Program-made: the position numbers and the translations under genes
From: GCA-2687515 sp963582805
Lineage (GTDB): Bacteria; Pseudomonadota; Alphaproteobacteria; Rhodospirillales; UBA2165
Length of the DNA stretch: 15,910 nucleotides
Direction of reading: 5' to 3'
NCBI GenBank assembly: GCA_963582805.1
Contig: CAUZTZ010000059.1
Span: 1-15,910, forward strand
Part shown: positions 1 through 6,754 of the stretch, piece by piece
How positions within the stretch are numbered: position 1 is the stretch's first letter
How the letters are laid out: every line of letters starts with the position of its first letter
Notes under the pieces: model-generated
Told to the model about the DNA's origin: nothing
Databases searched by the model: none
Seen by the model: only the letters and a program-made list of their open reading frames with translations

Positions 1-7
1 TAGCCAT
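1..7 (-). CDS. Possible first codons of the IS256-type transposase (partial)
   Basis: An ATG at 5-7 on the minus strand, followed by an alanine codon, lies nine bases after a GGGAG ribosome binding site (17-21). It is about 36 bases inside the putative inverted repeat, where the transposase of such an element normally starts. Only two codons are inside the window, so this call rests on position alone. Confidence 0.25.
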
Positions 8-42
8 GTAAAAATTCTCCCTTTCCGGAGGTTATAACATGG

Positions 43-70
43 CCGCTTACACAGTTAACCTGACACCCTC
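43..70 (-). repeat. Putative IS256-type terminal inverted repeat
   Basis: On the minus strand this 28-base block has the internal TGTGTAA typical of IS256-family ends and the family's usual end length. The IS5-type transposase reading frame loses its homology exactly at this block, after the residues YKQCN. That loss of homology is the best evidence that position 70/71 is an insertion boundary. The partner repeat and the target duplication lie outside the window. Confidence 0.45.
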
Positions 71-396
71 CTATTGCACTGCTTGTAGAGAACTTTTCTG
101 AAGCAGAGCTTTTCCGTGCGGTTGGATTTGTCAGGAATGTTCGGTGCGGCGTCCTGAGCCTCGATCTTTTCTCTGAGGCAGTCCGAGTGGTATCCCTTGT
201 CACCCAACAATACAGAGCCCGCCGCTAGATCATTCAGCAGTATATCCGCGCCTTGAACGTCGGAGGCCTGTCCTGATGTTATATCAAGACGAACAGGCTC
301 CCCTTCGGCGTCCACAAGGGCGTGTATCTTGGTGCTCAAACCTTCGCGTGAACGGCTCCCAACCAACCCCGGCTCGCTACGCCGTCTCTCCCTCAT
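71..396 (-). pseudogene. IS5-family transposase fragment, broken at both ends
   Basis: The translated fragment carries the central part of an IS5-family DDE transposase: a GLSTKIHALVDAEG stretch followed by LLGDKGYHSD, which holds the second catalytic aspartate, and then NIPDKSNR. The first catalytic aspartate (normally upstream in an IDST-type motif) and the glutamate (downstream in an N-x-x-ER-type motif) are absent. The protein stops abruptly after YKQCN, where a second insertion sequence begins at position 70. At its upstream end the fragment runs directly into the last codons of the molybdo-/tungsto-enzyme gene; the two reading frames share 377-396 in different frames. It cannot encode an active transposase. 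It is a relic marking the edge of the catabolic region. Confidence 0.85.
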
Positions 397-2536
397 ACTT
401 CGAAACCCGGCACAAGAGCGAGCGTAATTGATAGGTGCCCATCTGCGGATCGAACGGTGGTTTGACGCTGGTCAGCACGTTGGCGTTGGATTTCCATACC
501 CCATATTCGGGCGCCGGGTCTTCCGGGAACCACCAGCCGAATTCCGTGTGGATGACGCGGGGATCGATGCCTGTCGTCAGCTTGGCGACCTGGCGGATCT
601 TGCCGCGGGCGTTTTCGATCCACATCCATTCGCCGTCTTCGATGCCGTGTTCGGCGGCGGTGTCGGGGTGGATCTCGGTGATCGGCTGCTTGGCGCCCTT
701 GCGCACCGATTTTATCTGCCGGTGTTCGGAATTGAAGGAAAATGGATTGCGGGCGCCGGTGGTCAGGATCAGCGGATATTTCTTATACATATCGGGTGTC
801 GCGATCGGGCTTTCCGGCGGCTCTTCGTAATAGGGCAGGGGATCATAACCCATCTCTTTCAGACGCTCGGAATAAAGCTCCAGCTTGCCGGTCGGGGTCT
901 TGAAGCCGTCGGTCTCGTATTTGCGGTACTTCATTTCCATCTGGTGGTAGCCGATTTTCTTGAGTTCCTCGAAACTGATGCCAGTGCCGCCGGCGACCAT
1001 CTGCGCTTCGTACACCTCTTCCGGGGTTTCGGTGCCCACCGGCAGGTTGAGGCGCCGCGCCAGGGCCGAAAATATCTCCTCGTCGGAGCGGCATTCATGG
1101 GTGCGGATGGCCTGTTGGTTGGCCAGCACAACGTTGCCCGAAATGGTCGGCAGGCCGGCGACCTCGTTGATCTCCGCCCAGAATGCGGCGGGCAGGATAA
1201 TGTCGGCCAGTTCCGCCGTCGGCGTCATAAACAGATCGGCGCAGACGATGAAGTCCAAATTCATCAGCGCTTTATGGACCGTTTTGGAATCGCCATAGGT
1301 GGTCAGCGTGTTGTTGCCGAAGATCAACATGGCTTTCACCGGGTACGGCTTGCCGGTGATCATGGCCTGCAACACGGTGGGAATATGGGCGGCCGGCAAC
1401 TGCGCGCCCTCGCCGCACAGCATTTTGAAATTCTCAAAGCCGAGGCGCTTGGCGTTTTGCTCCGGCGACAGGTTTTCGATCAGGCTGGGCACCGGGCCAA
1501 GGCCGTGCATGCCGAACACCCAGCCGCCGGGCACGTCGATATTGCCGGTGATCGAGGGGATGATGGAGACCGCGCGCACGGTCTGGATGCAGTTCGGCGT
1601 ATGCTCGATGGCGACGCCCCATTCCATCAAAGCCGGCTTGATGGTCGCGAACATGCGCGCCGCCGCGCGGATTTTGTCGGCCGGCACCCAGGTGATTTCG
1701 GCGGCCCATTCGGGCGTCATGTCGCGAACCCGCTCCGCCAGCTCGGCGTAACCGTGGCAGTAGTTTTCAACAAACTCGGTGTCTTCCAGCCCCTCTTCGA
1801 TGATCACGTGGATCATCGCCAGGGCCAGGGCATCGTCGGTGCCGGGGCGGAGTTGCAGCCAGAGATCGGCCTTCTTGGCGAGAACGGTTTCGCGGGGATC
1901 GATGACGATGGTTTTCGGCTTGTAGGCGACGGCGTCGCGGGCGTTGAAGCGGGTCTCGCCGTCGGGGCCCGAATTCAAGGGCTGGTGGCCCCAAAAGCAG
2001 ATGCATTCGGCCTGGGTGTCGCCCAGGAAATCGCTCACCGGAAGATCGCCCATGGTCAGAAACGTGGTGTTGACGCGGGGATGGAAGCACTGGGCGAAGC
2101 CGGGCTCGCTCCAATTGGGGCTGCCGAAGGAGAACGCGAAGCGCGACACCCAGCGGATATGATGGCGCCCGGTGCCGGTGCCGAGATGCACCGCCTCGGC
2201 GCCGTATTCGGCTTTGATTTTGGTCAGCTTTTCGGCGATCTCGTCGAGGGCTTCGTCCCAGCTTATGCGCTCGAATGTGCCGGCGCCTCTGGGGCCCTTG
2301 CGCCGCATGGGATATTTGAGCCGGTCCGGGTGATACACCATTTCCATGGTTGCGTTGCCGAGCGGGCAGAGGCGGCCCTGGTTGAAGGGGTTGTCGGGAT
2401 CGCCCTCCACCTTTACCAATTCGTCGTCCTTGACGTGCATCAGGACGCCGCATCCGCCGTGGCAACTGCGGCAGACGCTTTTGAGAATTTCCGTGCCCTC
2501 GGTAGATAACGATGCGTCCGGTGCTACCTGATCCAT
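377..2536 (-). CDS. Molybdopterin/tungstopterin oxidoreductase, acetylene-hydratase-like, cytoplasmic
   Basis: This 719-residue protein is a member of the DMSO-reductase superfamily. Cysteines 22, 25, 29 and 57 form the N-terminal [4Fe-4S] site (C-x2-C-x3-C-x27-C), followed by ERISWDEALDEIAEKL. Cys149 in FAQCFHPR lies where acetylene hydratase has its metal-ligating cysteine. The C-terminal dinucleotide-binding domain ends in MGTYQLRSLLC. Length and layout are close to Pelobacter acetylene hydratase, but His26 replaces that enzyme's catalytic Asp13, so acetylene hydration is not implied. There is no twin-arginine signal, so the enzyme should be cytoplasmic. No electron-transfer subunit gene is adjacent. 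I chose the ATG at 2536 because GGAGG (2545-2549) lies eight bases upstream; an in-frame TTG at 2551 overlaps that site. The gene's 3' end meets an insertion-sequence remnant, so its last few residues may not be original. Substrate unknown. Confidence 0.85.
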   Translation of the reverse strand: MDQVAPDASLSTEGTEILKSVCRSCHGGCGVLMHVKDDELVKVEGDPDNPFNQGRLCPLGNATMEMVYHPDRLKYPMRRKGPRGAGTFERISWDEALDEIAEKLTKIKAEYGAEAVHLGTGTGRHHIRWVSRFAFSFGSPNWSEPGFAQCFHPRVNTTFLTMGDLPVSDFLGDTQAECICFWGHQPLNSGPDGETRFNARDAVAYKPKTIVIDPRETVLAKKADLWLQLRPGTDDALALAMIHVIIEEGLEDTEFVENYCHGYAELAERVRDMTPEWAAEITWVPADKIRAAARMFATIKPALMEWGVAIEHTPNCIQTVRAVSIIPSITGNIDVPGGWVFGMHGLGPVPSLIENLSPEQNAKRLGFENFKMLCGEGAQLPAAHIPTVLQAMITGKPYPVKAMLIFGNNTLTTYGDSKTVHKALMNLDFIVCADLFMTPTAELADIILPAAFWAEINEVAGLPTISGNVVLANQQAIRTHECRSDEEIFSALARRLNLPVGTETPEEVYEAQMVAGGTGISFEELKKIGYHQMEMKYRKYETDGFKTPTGKLELYSERLKEMGYDPLPYYEEPPESPIATPDMYKKYPLILTTGARNPFSFNSEHRQIKSVRKGAKQPITEIHPDTAAEHGIEDGEWMWIENARGKIRQVAKLTTGIDPRVIHTEFGWWFPEDPAPEYGVWKSNANVLTSVKPPFDPQMGTYQLRSLLCRVSKYEGETA

Positions 2537-2544
2537 GCTGCCTG

Positions 2545-2549
2545 CCTCC
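2545..2549 (-). promoter_or_regulatory. Ribosome binding site that fixes the start of the molybdo-/tungsto-enzyme
   Basis: GGAGG on the minus strand lies eight bases before the ATG at 2536. A longer reading frame starting at the TTG at 2551 would place this site inside the gene, so the shorter start is preferred. Confidence 0.75.
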
Positions 2550-2582
2550 AAATTACTCTGCGCTGATCATACCCCTATAGGC

Positions 2583-2597
2583 GCCCCGCCGCGAGGC
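2583..2597 (-). terminator. Short GC-rich hairpin between sulfotransferase and molybdo-/tungsto-enzyme
   Basis: Six pairs (one G-T wobble) close a three-base loop just after the sulfotransferase stop codon. There is no T-run behind it, so it may only slow or partly reduce read-through, or act on mRNA stability. Confidence 0.25.
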
Positions 2598-2609
2598 GAT
2601 AATTCTCGT

Positions 2610-3245
2610 CTATGGTTCCCGGTCCGGTCCGAAATTGACCCAGAATTCCTCGGAATTGTTGGAGCGCGGAAAATCGCCTTCCGGGACCGGTTTGCCGAGA
2701 AACGCGCACAGCGGAGCCCAGCCATCCTTGACATCAAACGAGAGCACGCGCCCCTCGGCGTAGGCTGTGGTCACATGATTTACATGGTCCAGATAGGCTG
2801 CTTTCGCCGCCTGTTCATCATCGATGTCGGACTTGAATAATTTTTTGCCGAGCATTTCGATAACCGAGCGGGCCATGGCGTCGATGTGAGGCGGCAGCTC
2901 GTCGGGGAGTTCCACCAAATACTTCATGATGGTTTTGGAATAGCTTTCCCACCAGCTATCCACGTGGCGCGCCGTCAGGATGATCTTGGCGTCCGGAAAA
3001 TGGTCGGCCAGTTCCTTTGAAAATCCGGCGCCCGGCCAATCGGCGGTGGCGTTGTAACCGTCATAGACCTGGTCCCAATCCACCGGCTCGCCGGCGATCG
3101 CCGCCCGCCAGGCCGGCACCTGCCCAGGATTATTGAACACATCTTCCATATGATGGCAGGGCCCGTAACCAAGTTCTTCCAGCGCCAATTTCAATGACAT
3201 GGTTCCAGTGCGGCCATAGCCGACGCCAATGATTGATAAAGCCAT
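2610..3245 (-). CDS. PAPS-dependent sulfotransferase-family protein
   Basis: This 211-residue protein starts with a beta strand and a P-loop-like element (GYGRTGTMS, residues 9-17), the 5'-phosphosulfate-binding loop of sulfotransferases. A second motif, TARHVDSWWESYSKT, starts near residue 91 and holds an arginine and serine (Arg93, Ser101) in the position of the 3'-phosphate-binding site. The WW and SYSK pattern suits the short bacterial Sulfotransferase_4-type group. Such enzymes move a sulfuryl group from PAPS to a hydroxyl or amine; the acceptor here is unknown. A GGGGAG ribosome binding site precedes the ATG at 3245. The gene has its own strong promoter (3301-3330) and is followed after a short gap by the molybdo-/tungsto-enzyme, so the two probably share a transcript. 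Confidence 0.8.
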   Translation of the reverse strand: MALSIIGVGYGRTGTMSLKLALEELGYGPCHHMEDVFNNPGQVPAWRAAIAGEPVDWDQVYDGYNATADWPGAGFSKELADHFPDAKIILTARHVDSWWESYSKTIMKYLVELPDELPPHIDAMARSVIEMLGKKLFKSDIDDEQAAKAAYLDHVNHVTTAYAEGRVLSFDVKDGWAPLCAFLGKPVPEGDFPRSNNSEEFWVNFGPDREP

Positions 3246-3300
3246 TTGTTCTTCTCCCCAAAACGATGCGGTATTTTATGCGTTCGTATTTCCGTTTCGA

Positions 3301-3330
3301 ATTATAGGGGGCGGAATCGCGTTTAATCAA
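3301..3330 (-). promoter_or_regulatory. Near-consensus sigma-70 promoter for the sulfotransferase and molybdo-/tungsto-enzyme pair
   Basis: On the minus strand, TTGATT (3325-3330) and a perfect TATAAT (3301-3306) are separated by 18 bases. They lie in the gap between the MBL hydrolase stop (3342) and the sulfotransferase start (3245). The predicted transcript start is near 3294, leaving a leader of about 50 bases. A consensus -10 box in otherwise GC-rich DNA is unlikely by chance. Confidence 0.65.
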
Positions 3331-3341
3331 CCCGGAGCGGC

Positions 3342-4175
3342 TCAAAGGGTCATGAGGTCCTCGCCGATGGTCAGCGCGCCGGAATAATCGCGGCCAATGA
3401 TTTCGCGCAATTCGGCCGGCACCGAGACCGGGTTCATGTGCGAGGTAACCAGTAATTTGGGCGCGGCGTCGCGGGCCACCAGCCCGATTTGTTCGGGAAA
3501 GGTGTGGTAGTGGGCCATGGCCTCCAGCCGTTGCTCGGCGCTTTCCCAACCGGCGCCCGCGATGAACGACACTTTCGAGGCGTGCATGCATTCGTGGACC
3601 AGAATATCGGCGCCAAAGGCATGTTTGATCAGGTTCTCCGATGGCCGCGTATCGCCCGACAGAACGATCGAATATTGCTTGGCATCGAAGCGGAAGCCGA
3701 AGGCGTAATCGACGGGCGGGTGATCGACGTGGAATGCCGAGACATCCAAGCCGTCCAATTCGAAGACCGGGCCTTCATCGAACTCGTGGACGATGATTTG
3801 CGGCAAGATGCGGGCGCCGCCCTGGTGTTCGACGCGGATTTTTAAGTCATATTCGTGCAGACGCATGATGTTTTCGATCATCTCTTTCTGGCCGGGCGGG
3901 CCGTACACATTGAGCGGCGTATCGTCGCCGAAAATCCAGCGGGTGATGATGAAATGGTCCAGATCGATGTAATGATCCATATGGTGATGGGTGATAAGAA
4001 GGTGGTTGATCTCGGTCGGCTGCAGGCCGGCTTCCACCAATCGGTTGACCACCCCGGAGCCGCAATCTATGAGGATGTTTTCCGCCCCGGCGCGAATGAC
4101 CTGGCTCGGCCCCCGGCGATGGGGGTTGGGGCTCGGCGTGCCGGTGCCAAGAAGGGTCAGTTGCATCATGGTCAT
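3342..4175 (-). CDS. MBL-fold metal-dependent hydrolase (RNase Z / arylsulfatase-like group)
   Basis: This 277-residue protein opens with LLGTGTPSPNPHRRGPS. It then shows the metallo-beta-lactamase metal motif THHHMDH (HxHxDH, residues 63-68), a second metal aspartate in LSGDTRPS (Asp175) and a final histidine in TSHMNPVS (His246). The TGTPxPNP opening is shared by RNase Z-like hydrolases and by MBL-type arylsulfatases. The neighbours suggest hydrolysis of a small ester, lactone or sulfate ester rather than tRNA processing. No signal peptide is seen. The ATG at 4175 overlaps the TGA of the upstream flavin hydroxylase (ATGA), so translation is probably coupled. A second ATG two codons on is also possible. 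The exact substrate is unknown; a lactonase after ring cleavage is one reasonable option. Confidence 0.8.
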   Translation of the reverse strand: MTMMQLTLLGTGTPSPNPHRRGPSQVIRAGAENILIDCGSGVVNRLVEAGLQPTEINHLLITHHHMDHYIDLDHFIITRWIFGDDTPLNVYGPPGQKEMIENIMRLHEYDLKIRVEHQGGARILPQIIVHEFDEGPVFELDGLDVSAFHVDHPPVDYAFGFRFDAKQYSIVLSGDTRPSENLIKHAFGADILVHECMHASKVSFIAGAGWESAEQRLEAMAHYHTFPEQIGLVARDAAPKLLVTSHMNPVSVPAELREIIGRDYSGALTIGEDLMTL

Positions 4176-5719
4176 TGTCCCCCGATTTGATTTTTCAATT
4201 GGCTGAGGAGGGCGGAAAGACCGGCGCCGCCGGAACCGGCGCCATAGATATAATGGTCCGGCCGCTTGATCACGATATTGGCGCCAAGCGCGTCCATCAA
4301 CTGGGTGACGCCGCCGCCCAGATCGGTGAGCCCATCGGGTCCGCCGAAATGGGCCGAGCCGCCGCCCAGCCCAGCCCAGAAGCTTTGCTCGTCTTCGGTG
4401 AGGCCGGGAAGCGCATCGCCATCCCGGCCTAAGATCATAAAGCCGTGCCCGGCGATATCGTCGAACAGGCCTTGCGCCGCGCCCCTTTGCACGCGCCCTT
4501 GGCCGAACACATCGCCGGCGCCGGCGCTGCCTTCGGCGATCAGCCCGGCGTCCAGCCCGGGCACGCGGAAGGCGATCAGCGCCGTGTCGCCGGGCGCGTT
4601 GTCTTTGGCCGCCTGCATGGCCATCAATTGCGCATCGCGGGCGGCGGCTTTGGCCTCATCGCGGACGATCACGTTCTGGCCGACGCGCAGGCTTTCGATT
4701 ACCGTGGCGCGGGCGTTGGGTTCGCGCTCGGCCTCGTAGGATTCCAAAATCCCCTCGCTCGCGCTGCCCGCCAGCACCAGGCTCAGCTTCCAGGCCAGGT
4801 TATAGGAATCGCGAAAGCCCGAGCACATGCCTTGCGCCAGGAACGGCGGCATCTGGTGGGCGGCGTCACCGGCAAGGAATATGCGCCCCTGGCGCCAGCG
4901 TTCCGCCATCAGCGAGCGGAACTGGTAGGAGACGGCGCGGATAATCTCGAACTCGTCGGGCGTGCCGCCTTCGGCCCGGTCCAGCCGTTTCCAGACATTT
5001 TCGTGTTTAATGGCTTGCCGAGGGTCTTCGCCGGGAAATATCATGAACGACCAGCGCCGGTGATCGGGGCCCATCTGCATGGTCATGCCCGGCTGATCGA
5101 TCTCGCAGAACTGGCGCAGCAGCGGCAAATCCGGGCGCGGCTTCTTAATGGCGGCGTCGATCACCAGCCAGTCCTGATCGAAGCCCAGATCCTCCAGCCC
5201 GATGCCGAGGGTCTGGCGGACAAACGATGTGCCGCCGTCGCAGGCAATCAAATAACGGCCTTCGAATTGGGCGTCTTCGGCGGTCACGTGGACCATGGCA
5301 TCGGTCTGGGCGACGCCGGTAATGTCGTAGCCCTGGAACACATCGACCGATGGGAGCGCCTTGGCGGTGCGATCGAGCGTCGCTTCAAAGGCGGGCTGGT
5401 AGATGGAGGTCATCTCCGGCCAGCCATGGGTGGCCAGGGGCGCCACATCGTTGGCGAGCAGCAACTTGCCTTTGTTGGCCAGCTCATAGACGGGCAGGAA
5501 ATGGGTGGCCGGCAGGATCGCGTCGATGACGCCGATCTCCTGGAACATGCGCAGCACGTCGTCATGGACAATGCCGACCCGGGGCAGGTTATAGAGGGTT
5601 TTATAGCGCTCGATCACCGCCACCCTATGCCCGGCGCGGCCCAGCAAGATGGCCGCCAGCATCCCCGTCGGCCCATAGCCGGCGATCAACACATCGTAGG
5701 GTTCGGTGCCCGTGGCCAC
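4172..5719 (-). CDS. FAD-dependent aromatic hydroxylase, MhpA-like
   Basis: This 515-residue class A flavoprotein monooxygenase has a dinucleotide fold in IAGYGPTGMLAAILLGRAG (near residues 12-30), the DG motif in YLIACDGGTSFVR (Asp161, Gly162) and the second FAD motif in FLAGDAAHQMPP (Gly284, Asp285). A thioredoxin-like C-terminal domain follows, typical of phenol hydroxylases and MhpA. Such enzymes hydroxylate phenols or hydroxyphenyl-acids using NAD(P)H and O2. MhpA itself makes 2,3-dihydroxyphenylpropionate, but the substrate here is open. The start is a GTG at 5719, three bases after the amidohydrolase stop, with no strong ribosome binding site, so translation probably depends on coupling. 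Its stop overlaps the start of the MBL hydrolase. No missing motif is apparent. Confidence 0.87.
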   Translation of the reverse strand: MATGTEPYDVLIAGYGPTGMLAAILLGRAGHRVAVIERYKTLYNLPRVGIVHDDVLRMFQEIGVIDAILPATHFLPVYELANKGKLLLANDVAPLATHGWPEMTSIYQPAFEATLDRTAKALPSVDVFQGYDITGVAQTDAMVHVTAEDAQFEGRYLIACDGGTSFVRQTLGIGLEDLGFDQDWLVIDAAIKKPRPDLPLLRQFCEIDQPGMTMQMGPDHRRWSFMIFPGEDPRQAIKHENVWKRLDRAEGGTPDEFEIIRAVSYQFRSLMAERWRQGRIFLAGDAAHQMPPFLAQGMCSGFRDSYNLAWKLSLVLAGSASEGILESYEAEREPNARATVIESLRVGQNVIVRDEAKAAARDAQLMAMQAAKDNAPGDTALIAFRVPGLDAGLIAEGSAGAGDVFGQGRVQRGAAQGLFDDIAGHGFMILGRDGDALPGLTEDEQSFWAGLGGGSAHFGGPDGLTDLGGGVTQLMDALGANIVIKRPDHYIYGAGSGGAGLSALLSQLKNQIGGQ

Positions 5720-5722
5720 GTC

Positions 5723-6652
5723 TCAATCCATCTTCAGCAACTTCTTGGCATTGCCAAAGAAAATCTTGTCCTTGTCCTCTTGACTGAGGTCCATGTCCTC
5801 GATCAGGGCAATACCGCGCTCCTTCAAGACGTCCAGGGGCGGGGCGTCGGTGCCGAAGATCATGTGATCGGGCCCCACCGTTTCGATGGCGCAGCGGGCC
5901 GCCGGGGCGTGGTAGCTGACGCAATCCAAATACGTCATCGCCAAATATTCGGACGGCTTTTTGGTGATCAGCATGGGCGCGTACTCGCCCAGAAAATAAG
6001 CCTCGTCCTGTAACTCGTAGGCATAATCCATGCGCCCGATCATCTCCGATATGCCGCCGCCCAAATGGGTGCAGACCAATTTCAGGCTCGGAAATTTCTC
6101 GTAGATGCCGCGCACGATGAGCCGCGACAATGCCAGCGCCAGATCCATGGGCCGGCCGATGGACGATGCCAGGCGGTAATCTTTGAGCCGTTCCTCGCCA
6201 AAACCGACAGAGGGCGGATGCATCATCACCGGGATATCCAACTTGGTGACCAGCTCGAAAAACGGCAAGGCGTCGTCGTCGTCCGGGTAGTGGCCGGGGA
6301 CCGAGGACATGATCATGACGCCCTTGAGGCCGTCCTCGGTGACGGCGCGCTCCAGCTCTTTCAGCACATCATCGCCGCCGGATGGCAGCGCGCAGGCGAA
6401 GGCGGACAAGCGGTCCGCATATTTATCCTGGGTTTCGGCGAAAAATTGATTGTATTCGCGGATCACCGCCAGCTGTTGCGCCGGCTCGCGAGCCCCTAAC
6501 CCATGGATGGCGTTGGAGATGACGATATGATCGACGCCGGTACGCTCCTGGGCGGCCAGCACCCGCTCCAGCGCCATCGGGCATTTGCCCTGCCAGCGCG
6601 GATTGTCTGCATATTTGGGCGGATGAACGTGGTTGTGGAAATCAATGATCAT
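5723..6652 (-). CDS. Amidohydrolase-2 family enzyme (ACMSD / resorcylate-decarboxylase-like)
   Basis: This 309-residue TIM-barrel protein starts MIIDFHNHVHP, giving the metal pair His6-x-His8. It then has VMMHPPS (His145), CTHLGGG (His196) and FGTDAPP (Asp269), the metal and catalytic set of the aminocarboxymuconate-semialdehyde decarboxylase and hydroxybenzoate decarboxylase family. Related enzymes remove CO2 from aromatic acids or ring-cleavage products; 4-oxalomesaconate hydratases of the LigJ type belong to the same superfamily. The gene diverges from the LigB-type dioxygenase and leads a minus-strand operon that continues into the flavin hydroxylase. I set the start at the ATG at 6652 because AAGGAGG (6659-6665) precedes it and homology begins there. 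The frame stays open far upstream, but only as a shadow of the opposite-strand gene. Decarboxylation versus hydration cannot be decided from sequence. Confidence 0.85.
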   Translation of the reverse strand: MIIDFHNHVHPPKYADNPRWQGKCPMALERVLAAQERTGVDHIVISNAIHGLGAREPAQQLAVIREYNQFFAETQDKYADRLSAFACALPSGGDDVLKELERAVTEDGLKGVMIMSSVPGHYPDDDDALPFFELVTKLDIPVMMHPPSVGFGEERLKDYRLASSIGRPMDLALALSRLIVRGIYEKFPSLKLVCTHLGGGISEMIGRMDYAYELQDEAYFLGEYAPMLITKKPSEYLAMTYLDCVSYHAPAARCAIETVGPDHMIFGTDAPPLDVLKERGIALIEDMDLSQEDKDKIFFGNAKKLLKMD

Positions 6653-6658
6653 GGTTTG

Positions 6659-6665
6659 CCTCCTT
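6659..6665 (-). promoter_or_regulatory. Ribosome binding site fixing the amidohydrolase start
   Basis: AAGGAGG on the minus strand lies six bases before the ATG at 6652. It settles the start in a frame that stays open for more than a kilobase upstream. Confidence 0.8.
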
Positions 6666-6672
6666 TGCACGG

Positions 6673-6702
6673 ATTTTAGACTGCTCTTTTCGGTGATTGC
6701 AA
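6673..6702 (-). promoter_or_regulatory. Probable promoter of the amidohydrolase operon
   Basis: On the minus strand, TTGCAA (6697-6702) and TAAAAT (6673-6678) are separated by 18 bases, a good sigma-70 match. TTGCAA is palindromic, so the same hexamer could serve as -35 box for the plus-strand dioxygenase gene. Confidence 0.5.
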
Positions 6703-6725
6703 ATTGGCGTTTCCCAGGCATAAGT
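6697..6725 (+). promoter_or_regulatory. Possible promoter of the ligB-type / pobA operon
   Basis: TTGCAA (6697-6702) is followed after 16-17 bases by CATAAG or ATAAGT. The -10 match is modest. The main support is its place in the divergent gap and the shared palindromic hexamer. Confidence 0.3.
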
Positions 6726-6748
6726 TCCTCCTGGAATTTACGGAGGAA
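6725..6748 (+). promoter_or_regulatory. Hairpin that buries the ribosome binding site of the LigB-type dioxygenase
   Basis: TTCCTCC (6725-6731) pairs perfectly with GGAGGAA (6742-6748) around a ten-base loop. The second arm contains the GGAGG (6742-6746) ribosome binding site of the ATG at 6755. Outer bases (AGG at 6716-6718 and CCT at 6752-6754) can extend the pairing imperfectly. In the mRNA this would mask the ribosome binding site unless opened. Confidence 0.5.
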
Positions 6749-6754
6749 ATACCT

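Larger units (their letters stand above)
1..70 (-). mobile_element. Edge of an IS256-family-like insertion sequence (partial)
   Basis: Read on the minus strand, this segment starts with a 28-base end whose pattern (GA, then GTC, AA and TGTGTAA at the right spacing) fits the terminal inverted repeats of IS256-type (mutator) elements as I remember them. It is followed by a short leader, a GGGAG ribosome binding site at 17-21 and an ATG at 5-7. That is the expected layout for the 5' end of such an element, whose transposase would continue past the left edge. The segment interrupts an IS5-type transposase fragment. Only one end is visible, so the family call rests on the repeat and layout and not on protein homology. 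Confidence 0.45.

Noticed and set aside
39..101. Short plus-strand frame starting at an ATG after GGAGG
   Set aside because: It encodes only about 20 residues and crosses the IS256-type repeat and the IS5 relic, so it has no plausible independent identity.
428..2509. A 693-codon open frame on the plus strand opposite the molybdo-/tungsto-enzyme
   Set aside because: It lies wholly antisense to a gene with clear cluster and cofactor motifs. Its residues are the low-complexity Gly/Ala/Arg/His/Asp mix typical of antisense frames in GC-rich DNA.
4445..6013. Long plus-strand open frame across the flavin hydroxylase and amidohydrolase
   Set aside because: It spans two unrelated minus-strand genes and has no recognisable domain or ribosome binding site; it is a shadow of the opposite strand.
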